A stretch of 19,763 nt of DNA from Gemmataceae bacterium (GTDB taxonomy: Bacteria > Planctomycetota > Planctomycetia > Gemmatales > Gemmataceae). How positions within the stretch are numbered: position 1 is the first letter of the stretch; each line of letters opens with the position of its first letter. This document shows, in pieces, positions 1 to 7,882 of the stretch. Below the pieces are notes generated by a model, which was not told where the DNA came from, searched no databases, and worked only from the letters and a program-made list of their open reading frames with translations. Location: the NCBI GenBank assembly GCA_020847555.1, contig JADLBT010000129.1, positions 1-19,763 of the forward strand, given 5' to 3'. The position numbers and the translations under genes are program-made.

Positions 1-3000
1 CGTTGGCTCCGGTGTCGCCGTCGCCCACATCGTTGGCCGTCACGCCCGCCGTGCCGAGGTCGATCCCCAGGCCGCCGTTCGCGAAGATCGCATTGCCGCG
101 AATCTTGTTGCCCGTTGAGGCGTCTCCGAAGACGGCGATACCGCTAACGCCGTTGCTGGCGATGACGTTCGCGTCCGCTGCGGTCGTGTCTCCAATCTGG
201 TTGCCGGCCGAGTTGTCGAGATGCAGGCCGTCGAGCCCGTTCCCCAGGGCAACCGTTCCCGTGACGTCGGTGCCGAGATAGTTCCCCTGGATCAGGTTCC
301 CGCCGCCCCCGGTCAGCAGGATCCCGTTCCCGCCGAAGCGGTTGACCGCGATCCCACGCACCGTGCTACCGCCCGCTGTGATGACCAGGCCGTCGGTACT
401 CCCCCCGGCCAGCTGGCCACTCAACTCGATCGCGGGCCGGTTGGCAAAGCCCTGCTGCGTGGTCCCGTCGAGTACCACCGGGTCGGTGACCGTCGGCAGG
501 GCACTCGTCGGCCGGATGGTGAAGCTGCCTGTGCCCGCGTCGTACCCCGGGTCGGTCGTTCGCAAGGCGAACCGCGACGTCTGGATGCCGGCGATGGCGT
601 TGGCGTTTTGCAGGAACTGGCGCAGCGAGCCCTGAACGGTGCGGTTCGTGCCCGCGTCGTCGTCGCCGTCCCCGGTGCGGGTGACGACAGTGAAGCTGAA
701 CCCAAAGTCCACCCCCGCGGCGTCGGTACTCCCGAGCGGAATCCGGGCCATGTGTTCGGCAGTGGTTTGCGCGGCCGCGTTGTCGGAGACCTGGCCGCGC
801 ATCCCGCCGAAGAAGGTGCCAGCGGTGGTCGCGAAGGCGTGGGCAGCGCCGTCAAACGACGTACTCCCAGCCGGGCCATACGTCTGCTCGGCCCAGACAT
901 CGCCTTGGCCGAACCCAGGGTTGAAGCCCGCGCTCGGCGTGACGGTCCGCGCGTCCACCGTCACCCAGTAGGTCGCGGCCGGCAGGCTGGTGAACGTATA
1001 GCCTCCGGCCGCGTCGGTCGTGGTCGCGGTCACGAACGTGTCGCCCGCGTCGGGGGTGCCGTTCCCGTCGTCGCGATACAGGCGGACGGTAACGCCGACC
1101 CGCGCCACCCCGTCCGCCAGCGATCCGTCGCCGTCGCGGTCCTCGTAGACCGTGCCCGAGATGACGCGGGGCGGCCCCTCGTCGTCCAGGTTGGTCACCT
1201 CGACACTGCCCGCGGTCAGTCCGTCGTAAGCGGGGTCGCTGCTGCTGGCCGGCCCGACGTCGATCGTGTAGGTGACATCGCCGTCGGCGAGGAGATCGTC
1301 CACGCCGGTGGCGGTGACCGTCTGAGCGACGTTCCAGTTGACCGGCGTGAACGTCAGCGTGGATGTCGAGACGGTCCCCTCGGCCGTGTTGCCGCTGGCG
1401 ATCGGGACGGTGACGGCCGCGGTCGGGCGGCTCGTCAGGACGACAGTAAAAGTCGCCGCCCCGCCGGCCTCCGTCGTGACCGGCGCGGACGTCGGCGTGA
1501 GGATGATGCCGGCGCTGTCGTCGTCCGCGTTGACGACCGACACGCTGGGAGCGGTGACGAACAGATAAAGAGTGTCCAGGGTACTGACGGTCAGGGCGAT
1601 CGTGTACGGCCGGTCGCCATCGTCGTCCGGGTCGTTCACGCCGGTGAGGGTCACGGTCTGCGGGGTGTCCCAGTTCGCCAGCGTGAACGTCCGCGACGCA
1701 ACCGACGCCGTCCCCTCCGAAGGATCGCTTGACGAGACATTGATGGTGACAGGGAGGAGCGGGGCCGTGTTCAGGACGATGGTGAACGTTGCCGGCCCGC
1801 CGGCCTCGGAAGTCCGCAGTCCGAACGTCGGACTGACGGTCACGCCGGCCGTCCCGTTGTCGTTGTTCGTGACGGCAACGTTCGGAGCGTCCAGACCGTT
1901 GTAACTCGGATCGGCGCTGACCGCGGGGGCGGTGACGATGGTGTAGGCAACGGCTCCGTCAAGGAAGCCATCGTCCACTCCCTGGACGGCGACCACCTGC
2001 GGCGTCGCCCAGTTGGTTGTCGTGAAAGTCAGGGAGGCACGCGACACCGTCCCTTCCGTGGTGTCGGAACTGCTCACGCCGACCGTGACGTCCGCCGCCG
2101 GCTGCGTCGTCAGGACGACGGTGAAGGCGGCGGAGGCGCCCGTCTCGTTTGTCACCAGGCCGGACGTCGGAGTGACGCGGATGCCCGCCACCTCGAAGCG
2201 CTGACCGAACACGCCGCTGCCGTCCCCGGGTCCGTTGCCGTCCCAGACCACGACAAAGTTCCCCGACGCGCCCATGCCCACGGCCGGGGCGAACTGGTCG
2301 TTGTAAACGGTCGTGTTGACCAGGAACTCACCGCCGAGGGCGGCTCCGGTCGCGTCGTACCGTCGGGCATAGACGCCGTCCTGGCTCCCGTCCTGGCCGT
2401 TGCTTTCCCAGCTGACCACGAAGGCGCCGGCGCTCATGGCGATGGCGGGACGTTCCTGCTCTTTCGCGGTGTGGGTGTTCACCTGGAATTCCGCACCCTG
2501 CGCGGCCCCGGCGGCGTCGTACCGCCGGGCGTACACCCCCCAGCTGTCCCCGTCCTGGTCCTTGCTCGCCCAGGCGATCGCGAAGTTCCCCGCCGGATCC
2601 ATCGCCACCGCCGGATCGAGCTGCGCCCTGGCGACGGTCGTGTTGACCTGAAACTCGCCCCCCTGCGGGTTGAGGCCGGCGGCGAACCGCTGTCCGTAGA
2701 CGCCCCAGCTGTCCCCATCCTGGTCCTTGCTCGCCCAGGCGATCACGGCGTTGCCGCCCGGGGCCATGCCCACGGTGGGACGGACCTGGTCCTGGGAGCT
2801 TTGGGCGTTGACCCGGCTCTCGCCGCTCAGGGGATTGCCGCCCGAGTCGAAGGAGCGGGCGTAGACGTCCCAGTCGCTCGATTGGCGGCTGGCCCAGGTG
2901 ACGAGAATGGCCCCGGCTCCGTCGATCGCCACTGCCGGCGCTTCCTGATCGTCGGACGTGGTTGCGTTAACCCGGAACTCCACCCCCGCCGGGGTTCCGG

Positions 3001-3496
3001 CGGTGTCGAAGCGGCGGGCGTAGACATCCCAGTCACCCGACCGTTTGTCCGCCCAGGTGACGACGAACGAACCGTCCTGGGCCACCGCCACGCTGGCGTA
3101 CCGCTGTTCGCCGGACGAGGCGGAGTTGACCTGAAACTCTCCCCCCTGCGGGAGCCCCTGAGCGGTGTAGCGCCGGCCGAACACTCCCCAGCTATCGCCG
3201 CCCTGGTCCTTGCTGGACCAGACAACGACAAAGTTCTCCGTGGTCTGGTTCACGGCCACTGCCTGGGTAGTCTCGGCGAAAAGCCGCTGCTCTCCCCCGG
3301 TTGTCACGTTCACCCGGAACTCCGGCCCGATGGGAGCAGCGCTCAGCAGCCGCCGGTCTTCCAGCCCCAGCAGCGGGGCCAGGCGTCGGTTCGGCGCCGG
3401 GAGCGGGTCGGGCGTGAAGAACCGGCCGAGGGTGCGCAGGGCGCGGGCCACAAACCCGCGGGTCTGCCGCAGACAGGAATTCCGTTCGCTCGTCAT
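1..3496 (-). CDS. Giant LEPR-XLL-type extracellular repeat protein (N-terminal 1165 residues, 3' end outside window)
   Basis: The frame is open from the ATG at 3496 to the left edge, so the gene is partial at its 3' end. The N-terminus is basic and has no clear Sec signal. Around residues 44-52 it carries LGLEDRRLLS, a form of the planctomycete LEPR-XLL motif. Residues 58-435 contain seven repeats of 53-61 residues, each starting with E(F/S)xVN and ending near VYARRYD, which fits a seven-bladed propeller. Residues 438-775 hold three Calx-beta-like repeats (EGTVS, LTFTxxNW and GVDD patterns). Residues 778-935 resemble an SdrD-B / Cna-B-like domain (GTVYEDRDGDG, then VDFGF). Residues 940-1165 form a parallel beta-helix with NxIxGNxIxxN and GLGIDLG patterns. 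The likely location is the cell surface or outside the cell. The start lies 32 bp after the M50 gene, with a GAGG-type ribosome site, so the two are probably co-transcribed. Adhesion or matrix function is a guess. Confidence 0.9.
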   Translation of the reverse strand, partial: MTSERNSCLRQTRGFVARALRTLGRFFTPDPLPAPNRRLAPLLGLEDRRLLSAAPIGPEFRVNVTTGGEQRLFAETTQAVAVNQTTENFVVVWSSKDQGGDSWGVFGRRYTAQGLPQGGEFQVNSASSGEQRYASVAVAQDGSFVVTWADKRSGDWDVYARRFDTAGTPAGVEFRVNATTSDDQEAPAVAIDGAGAILVTWASRQSSDWDVYARSFDSGGNPLSGESRVNAQSSQDQVRPTVGMAPGGNAVIAWASKDQDGDSWGVYGQRFAAGLNPQGGEFQVNTTVARAQLDPAVAMDPAGNFAIAWASKDQDGDSWGVYARRYDAAGAAQGAEFQVNTHTAKEQERPAIAMSAGAFVVSWESNGQDGSQDGVYARRYDATGAALGGEFLVNTTVYNDQFAPAVGMGASGNFVVVWDGNGPGDGSGVFGQRFEVAGIRVTPTSGLVTNETGASAAFTVVLTTQPAADVTVGVSSSDTTEGTVSRASLTFTTTNWATPQVVAVQGVDDGFLDGAVAYTIVTAPAVSADPSYNGLDAPNVAVTNNDNGTAGVTVSPTFGLRTSEAGGPATFTIVLNTAPLLPVTINVSSSDPSEGTASVASRTFTLANWDTPQTVTLTGVNDPDDDGDRPYTIALTVSTLDTLYLFVTAPSVSVVNADDDSAGIILTPTSAPVTTEAGGAATFTVVLTSRPTAAVTVPIASGNTAEGTVSTSTLTFTPVNWNVAQTVTATGVDDLLADGDVTYTIDVGPASSSDPAYDGLTAGSVEVTNLDDEGPPRVISGTVYEDRDGDGSLADGVARVGVTVRLYRDDGNGTPDAGDTFVTATTTDAAGGYTFTSLPAATYWVTVDARTVTPSAGFNPGFGQGDVWAEQTYGPAGSTSFDGAAHAFATTAGTFFGGMRGQVSDNAAAQTTAEHMARIPLGSTDAAGVDFGFSFTVVTRTGDGDDDAGTNRTVQGSLRQFLQNANAIAGIQTSRFALRTTDPGYDAGTGSFTIRPTSALPTVTDPVVLDGTTQQGFANRPAIELSGQLAGGSTDGLVITAGGSTVRGIAVNRFGGNGILLTGGGGNLIQGNYLGTDVTGTVALGNGLDGLHLDNSAGNQIGDTTAADANVIASNGVSGIAVFGDASTGNKIRGNAIFANGGLGIDLGTAGVTANDVGDGDTGAN
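2538..2744. repeat. Near-identical intragenic repeat units in the propeller region
   Basis: A 42-bp segment at 2538-2579 recurs at 2703-2744 with one mismatch, 165 bp (55 codons) apart, which is one propeller repeat. A second pair, at 2642-2669 and 3125-3152, also differs by one base. The DNA-level identity suggests recent duplication or gene conversion between repeat units. Confidence 0.8.
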
Positions 3497-3528
3497 GAAT
3501 GCGCCCACCCTCTGTCCGGTGTCTTCCG

Positions 3529-5718
3529 TCAGTTCAACGTTGCCGCCAGGTAGCGGCGCAGCCGCCACCAGAGCGTTTGCGACCCGGCCTCGATCCGGAC
3601 GCGCCCCAGCACCCCCGGGTGGATACTGTTGTCGCCGCGGTACAGCCGGACGCTGCACAGATAGTGCGGGCGATAGGGCTTCTCGGCCTGCGAAACCGGA
3701 TCCTGCCGCGTCGCCACGTCTCCGCCGGCCCGGCTCGACAGCTGCGGCGGGATGCTGGCCGCGTCCACCTGGGCGACCTCGGCGACAACCCCGGCCCAGC
3801 GGTTTGAGCCGCCGCCGTGGATCCGCACCCACGCCCGGCTCCCCGGCGCGATCAGATCGCGGTCGGCCGACTCTACCACGAGTATGGCCCGCAACGAGTG
3901 CTCGTGCCCGATCCGGCACACCTCGGCGTTTCGGTCCAGCCACTTGCCGCGCTCATCCGGGCTGAGCAGCCGCATCACGGTGCCGTCGCATGGGGCGCGC
4001 AGCACCAGTCGGTCCCGCTGGTCCAGCAGCGTTGCACGCTGCTGGACCAGGCCGCGCAATTCGTACTCCGTCTCCTGCAGGCTCGCGGCCGCCGGGTCGG
4101 CGCCGGTGCCCGCCGCAGCCACCTCGGCGAGCAGGGCGCTCTTCTGCCCCTGGCGCAGCGCCTGATCTGCCTCGTTGACCCGGAGTTTGATTTCGAGGTC
4201 CGGGTTCACGAGTACCGCCAGCACGTCGCCGGCCCGGACGCGCTGGCCGTCGCGCACCGCCAACTCCCGCAAAAAGCCGCCCGGTTCGGGGACTGTGACC
4301 TTCTGCATCTGGTCCGGCTCGACCTGCACGAGAGCCACGCCGCCCACGCTCATGGGGAGCGGGACCGCCGCCACCACAGCGGCCAGAACCGCCACCACGC
4401 CGAACGACAGCCAGAAGCGAACGGGGTTCATGTCGGGTAACCTCCCGCGGCGGTGGACGGCACGCGCCAGCCGGTGGAACGGAGGCAGGAGCAGGCCCGC
4501 GACCGCCACGACACTGATGGCGGACGCGACCGAACCGAGTTTCCGGGGGCCGAGCCACGCATGGACCACCCCCAGGCAGCAGAGCAGGACCACCCAGCGG
4601 TAGGCGTAACTCGCCAGCGCGTACCCGAGGAGAAACCTCTCCCCGGCTCCGGGGGTGCGGGGCGGGAGCGGGACGCCGACGCCGAACAGCCGGAGCAGCC
4701 GCGCCTCCAGCAGGCGACCGGCCGTCTCGTGCAGATTCGGCACTTCCAGCCAGTCGGCGAGGACGTGGTAGCCGTCGTAACGCAGCAGCGGGTTGCCGTT
4801 GAGCAGGACGGTGTTCGCGCTGCAGACGACCATCAGGGCCAGGCACAGGTGGTTGACGGCGGTGGCCGGCGCGGTCGCCCACCAACCGAACGTTGCCGCG
4901 GCCGCGACGAGCAGCTCGACGTAGATGCCGGCGGCGCTGACCGCGATGCGCCGCCACTTGCCGTGGATGGCCCAGCTAGCGGTGACGTCGCAGTAGAGGG
5001 TGGGGCAGAAGACGAGCAGCAGCACACCCATCTCGTGGACGCTGCCGCCGTGCGCCTTGCAGCACAGTCCGTGAGCGAGTTCGTGCAGCACCTTGACCAG
5101 CCCGACGGCGACCCAGAGATACAGGAGGTTCGTGAGGGTGAAGAACGCGCGGGCGTCCGGGAGGCGGACGGTAAAGTCGGCCCAGCGGATTGTGACGAGG
5201 GCCAGCGCGGCGACCATCAGGCCGGCCCCGCAAAGGAGGAACGGGGCGGTGAAGGCGAACCGGACCCACGGCAACAGGTGGCCGAGGAAGCGGTCCGGGT
5301 TGCACAGCGGCAGGCGGATCGCGAGAACGTTCAGCACGGCCGACCAGCGCGCCGCGTGTCGCCGCCGCCGGGCCGCCTCGACGAGAGCCTCGCCGGCCAG
5401 GGGCGAATCGCGCAGCGCCAGACCGTCGCGCACCAGCTGGGCGGCGAAGACTTCGAGCTGCTCCGGCGGCAGCCGGTCCGGCCGCCAGCGCCGCTCGTAC
5501 TCGGCTCGGATCTCGTCCAGCGTCCGGTTCCCGTCCATGAGATCGATGAGGAAGCGTTGACGGTCGTCGAGTCGGTAGTGCCGGAGGGTGAGCGGATCCC
5601 GGACGACGTGGCAGGCGCCGCCGGCCTGCTGCTCGGTGCTGAAAACCAGGTTGCGGCGCAGGCGGACGCGGACGTGCTTGCGTCGTTCGCGTTCGCCGAT
5701 CGCCGCAGTCGCTGTCAT
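3529..5718 (-). CDS. PqqD-like / M50 site-2 protease / HlyD-type adaptor fusion protein
   Basis: 729 residues. Residues 35-105 resemble a PqqD-like winged-helix domain (RLDDRQRFLIDLMDG, then a DGLAL end). Residues 125-410 form a polytopic membrane region with the metalloprotease motif HELAH (H212, E213, H216) and the second M50 motif NGNPLLRYDG (D315), so the zinc ligands look intact. A further membrane helix (about 436-455) leads to a HlyD-like periplasmic part, with lipoyl-like halves near 472-505 and 568-605, a short linker helix and a C-terminal barrel. The family belongs to membrane-embedded proteases linked to peptide or protein export (YydH-like M50 proteins are relatives). The ATG at 5718 was chosen because GAGGAAAGG lies 9 nt upstream; an in-frame ATG at 5766 has no such site. 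It lies between a WD40 adaptor and a giant secreted-type protein, which suggests a role in export or processing. The substrate is not visible. Confidence 0.92.
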   Translation of the reverse strand: MTATAAIGERERRKHVRVRLRRNLVFSTEQQAGGACHVVRDPLTLRHYRLDDRQRFLIDLMDGNRTLDEIRAEYERRWRPDRLPPEQLEVFAAQLVRDGLALRDSPLAGEALVEAARRRRHAARWSAVLNVLAIRLPLCNPDRFLGHLLPWVRFAFTAPFLLCGAGLMVAALALVTIRWADFTVRLPDARAFFTLTNLLYLWVAVGLVKVLHELAHGLCCKAHGGSVHEMGVLLLVFCPTLYCDVTASWAIHGKWRRIAVSAAGIYVELLVAAAATFGWWATAPATAVNHLCLALMVVCSANTVLLNGNPLLRYDGYHVLADWLEVPNLHETAGRLLEARLLRLFGVGVPLPPRTPGAGERFLLGYALASYAYRWVVLLCCLGVVHAWLGPRKLGSVASAISVVAVAGLLLPPFHRLARAVHRRGRLPDMNPVRFWLSFGVVAVLAAVVAAVPLPMSVGGVALVQVEPDQMQKVTVPEPGGFLRELAVRDGQRVRAGDVLAVLVNPDLEIKLRVNEADQALRQGQKSALLAEVAAAGTGADPAAASLQETEYELRGLVQQRATLLDQRDRLVLRAPCDGTVMRLLSPDERGKWLDRNAEVCRIGHEHSLRAILVVESADRDLIAPGSRAWVRIHGGGSNRWAGVVAEVAQVDAASIPPQLSSRAGGDVATRQDPVSQAEKPYRPHYLCSVRLYRGDNSIHPGVLGRVRIEAGSQTLWWRLRRYLAATLN

Positions 5719-5727
5719 GGGCGGTTG

Positions 5728-5736
5728 CCTTTCCTC
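5728..5736 (-). promoter_or_regulatory. Ribosome binding site that decides the M50 gene start
   Basis: GAGGAAAGG on the minus strand ends 9 nt before the ATG at 5718. It favours this start over the in-frame ATG at 5766, which would sit directly against the palindrome at 5768-5793. Confidence 0.7.
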
Positions 5737-5767
5737 GCGATCAGGGCTCGACGCCACACCTGCCACG

Positions 5768-5793
5768 CCGCGTACTGAGTACTCAGTACGCGG
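5768..5793. repeat. 26-bp perfect palindrome inside the operon
   Basis: The half-site CCGCGTACTGAGT is followed directly by its exact reverse complement, with the axis between 5780 and 5781. Inside it, GTAC recurs in a GTACT-GA-GTACT-CA-GTAC pattern. It lies in the 81-bp gap between the WD40-adaptor stop (5800) and the M50 gene start (5718). It could be an operator for a dimeric regulator, an RNA hairpin that tunes expression or stability, or one copy of a dispersed intergenic repeat. No T-tract follows it, so it does not look like a standard intrinsic terminator. Confidence 0.9.
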
Positions 5794-5799
5794 TACACC

Positions 5800-7821
5800 T
5801 CACCGGGCCGTTTCCGGATAGACGCGCAGATGGGCGTAGGCGCCGGGCCGGAGACGCCGCGCCGGGGCGATCGGGTTGTCCAGCTCGGCCCGGACGCGCA
5901 CCAGGTCGGTGCCGCGCTCGACCTGGCTGCCGACGTAGGTCACCACCGCCTCGAACGGCTCCTCCCACTGTTCCGCGGGCGGCACAGCCCAAACGCGAAT
6001 CACCCGATCGGTCCCGGCGGTGAAGGCTGCGCTGCCGTCCGGAGCGAACGCGCCGCACGTCACCGGCGCCGGTGTCGGAGAGAGGAAGTGGCGCACCTCG
6101 CGGCCGTCCAGCGCCCACAGGCGCGGCAACACGCCCAGCCCGCCCAGTGGGAGGAGCGAGTCGCGTCCGAACCCGTGAACGTAGCCCTGGCGGAAGAACG
6201 CCATCTGCTCCGGGCCGGCAGGGACCGTCCACAGCTGCAGCCGGCCGCTGTTGCTCGCTGTCAGGATCAGCCGGCCCGACGGGGCGAACAGCGCAAACCC
6301 GTGGAACCGGCCCTGCCGCCGGGCGCGCAGCGCCCCAAGCTGGCCCCCGTCTCGCCGGTCGAGCAAACGCAACTCCTCGCCGTGGTCGAACAGCACGCAC
6401 CGGCCGTCCGGGCTGACGCCGAGGTGCGGGACGTCTCCGGTCCGCCCGGCCAGCACGCCAGCCACCGCCCCTGCCGAAGCGCCGAGGCGCCACACGCGCA
6501 CGGCGTTGTCGCGGCCGGCGGTGACGAGTTGCCCGTCCGGGGTGAACTGGACCCACGCCACCGCTCCCTGGTGGGCCATGTCCAGCTCGTCCGGGCCAGC
6601 CCGCAGCCAGTACAGGCGCTTGCCGGCGACCGCGTCCCAGACGCCGACGAGCCGATCCTCGCCGCCGGTGGCGAAGTGCCTCCCGTCGATGCTGAACGCC
6701 AGCGCCCGCACCGCCCCCTCGTGTCCGTCCGCCAGGACGAGCGGCCCTTCGAGCCGGCCGCCCTCGTCCAGCGACCACTGGCGGACCCGCCCGTCGGCGC
6801 ACCCCGTCAGCAGGCGATACCCGCCGGCCGACGGGGCGAAGGCGACGGCGTGGACCTCGGCCGGATGGGGCAACACCGCCCGGCGCGTCCCGGCCGGCCA
6901 GCCCCACAGCTGGACGGTGCGGTCCTCGCTCGCCGACGCGACGAGCCGGCCGTCGGCGGCGACCGCCAGCCCGGTCACTGTCCCGGTGTGGCCGCTCAGC
7001 TCCGTCAGCTGCTCGCCGCGCACCTCCGGCTCGACCAGGCAGCGCATGCCGGCGCGGATCAGGCTCGCCTGCTGGACCTTGCACAGCCCCTCGACGCGCA
7101 CCCGGTCGCAGTTGGCCACCCAGAACAGCGGCTCGCCCTGCCGGACCGATTCACCGACCCGCCTGCAGACCTTCGTCACCTCGCCCGCCAGGCTGCTGCG
7201 AATGCGATGATGGTCGAGCGCCTGCCGCGCCTTCTCCAGCTCCTTGTGTGCGACCTCCTGGTCCTCGGCGGTCTTCCGCACCTCCTCCAGCGCGCGGTCG
7301 TGCTGGTACATCAACGTTTGCAGCTCGGACGCCGGAAACGCGCGGCGGCGGCGCAGCCGCTCGCCGATGGCGACCTTCGCGGCCACATCGTCGAGCTGCG
7401 CCTGGGCGATCCGTCGGGCCGAGTCGCTGGCGGCCTTGATCTGCAGCAGCTCGACCTGGGGCCGGAGCAGGCGGTCGTCCAGCCGGGCCAGCTCCTGGCC
7501 CGGGCGCACCGACTGGCCGAGATCCGCAGCGACCTCGCGGAGCGTGCCGTCCACCTGGCTGGCGACCTCCTGCTCGCGGGACGGGACGATGGTACATGGG
7601 CCGACGGCCAGCGGGTCGTAGAGAGCGCGGCCCGGCGCGAGCGTACCCGGCTGCGCCAGAGACTCCAGTGACAGGGGTTTGGCACCTGCGCCGTCGGGCA
7701 GGGCGCCGAGGTGAGCGCCAAGGTTGGCGCCGGCGGTCCGCTCGGCTCCCCCGCGCCCCCACCACAGGCCGGCGCCGATCAGCCCGGCCACCACCGCCAA
7801 CACACCAAGCGATCGCCACAT
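5800..7821 (-). CDS. HlyD-type adaptor with WD40 beta-propeller inserted in its barrel
   Basis: 673 residues. An N-terminal membrane anchor (about 4-22) is followed by a lipoyl-like half (about 85-112), a charged helical hairpin (115-205) and the second lipoyl-like half (205-236). A first barrel segment at 238-268 (VRVEGLCKV, then an RAGM turn) is interrupted by about 340 residues of WD40-like repeats (272-612). The clearest blades end in VQLWGW, VRQWSL, VGVWDA, VRVWRL, LQLWTV and IRVWAV; two others are degenerate, giving seven or eight blades. The barrel then resumes at about 620-670 with VTYVGS, RVRAELDNP and LRPGAYAHLRV, typical of the C-terminal part of HlyD/RND adaptors. The protein should be anchored in the inner membrane with the propeller in the periplasm. 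The ATG at 7821 was preferred because GGAG lies 7 nt upstream and the hydrophobic anchor follows at once; a longer frame would run into the upstream gene. Confidence 0.9.
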   Translation of the reverse strand: MWRSLGVLAVVAGLIGAGLWWGRGGAERTAGANLGAHLGALPDGAGAKPLSLESLAQPGTLAPGRALYDPLAVGPCTIVPSREQEVASQVDGTLREVAADLGQSVRPGQELARLDDRLLRPQVELLQIKAASDSARRIAQAQLDDVAAKVAIGERLRRRRAFPASELQTLMYQHDRALEEVRKTAEDQEVAHKELEKARQALDHHRIRSSLAGEVTKVCRRVGESVRQGEPLFWVANCDRVRVEGLCKVQQASLIRAGMRCLVEPEVRGEQLTELSGHTGTVTGLAVAADGRLVASASEDRTVQLWGWPAGTRRAVLPHPAEVHAVAFAPSAGGYRLLTGCADGRVRQWSLDEGGRLEGPLVLADGHEGAVRALAFSIDGRHFATGGEDRLVGVWDAVAGKRLYWLRAGPDELDMAHQGAVAWVQFTPDGQLVTAGRDNAVRVWRLGASAGAVAGVLAGRTGDVPHLGVSPDGRCVLFDHGEELRLLDRRDGGQLGALRARRQGRFHGFALFAPSGRLILTASNSGRLQLWTVPAGPEQMAFFRQGYVHGFGRDSLLPLGGLGVLPRLWALDGREVRHFLSPTPAPVTCGAFAPDGSAAFTAGTDRVIRVWAVPPAEQWEEPFEAVVTYVGSQVERGTDLVRVRAELDNPIAPARRLRPGAYAHLRVYPETAR

Positions 7822-7828
7822 GGAACCA

Positions 7829-7832
7829 CTCC
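7829..7832 (-). promoter_or_regulatory. Ribosome binding site for the WD40 adaptor gene
   Basis: GGAG lies 7 nt upstream of the ATG at 7821 on the minus strand. It supports this start over upstream in-frame codons that overlap the preceding gene. Confidence 0.6.
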
Positions 7833-7882
7833 AACGGTTCGTCGGCCCGGTCGGCCGCGCCACACCCTCGCCCGCCGACGCC

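Noticed and set aside
221..3553. Long plus-strand open frames at 221-1732 and 2471-3553
   Set aside because: They are antisense to the giant repeat protein, whose minus frame is open throughout with clear repeat periodicity.
5719..5766. ATG at 5766 as start of the M50 gene
   Set aside because: No ribosome site, and it would sit 2 bp from the palindrome; the ATG at 5718 has a good site.
5830..7671. 613-residue open frame on the plus strand, opposite the WD40 adaptor
   Set aside because: Shadow frame; the minus frame has the anchor, adaptor and WD40 patterns.
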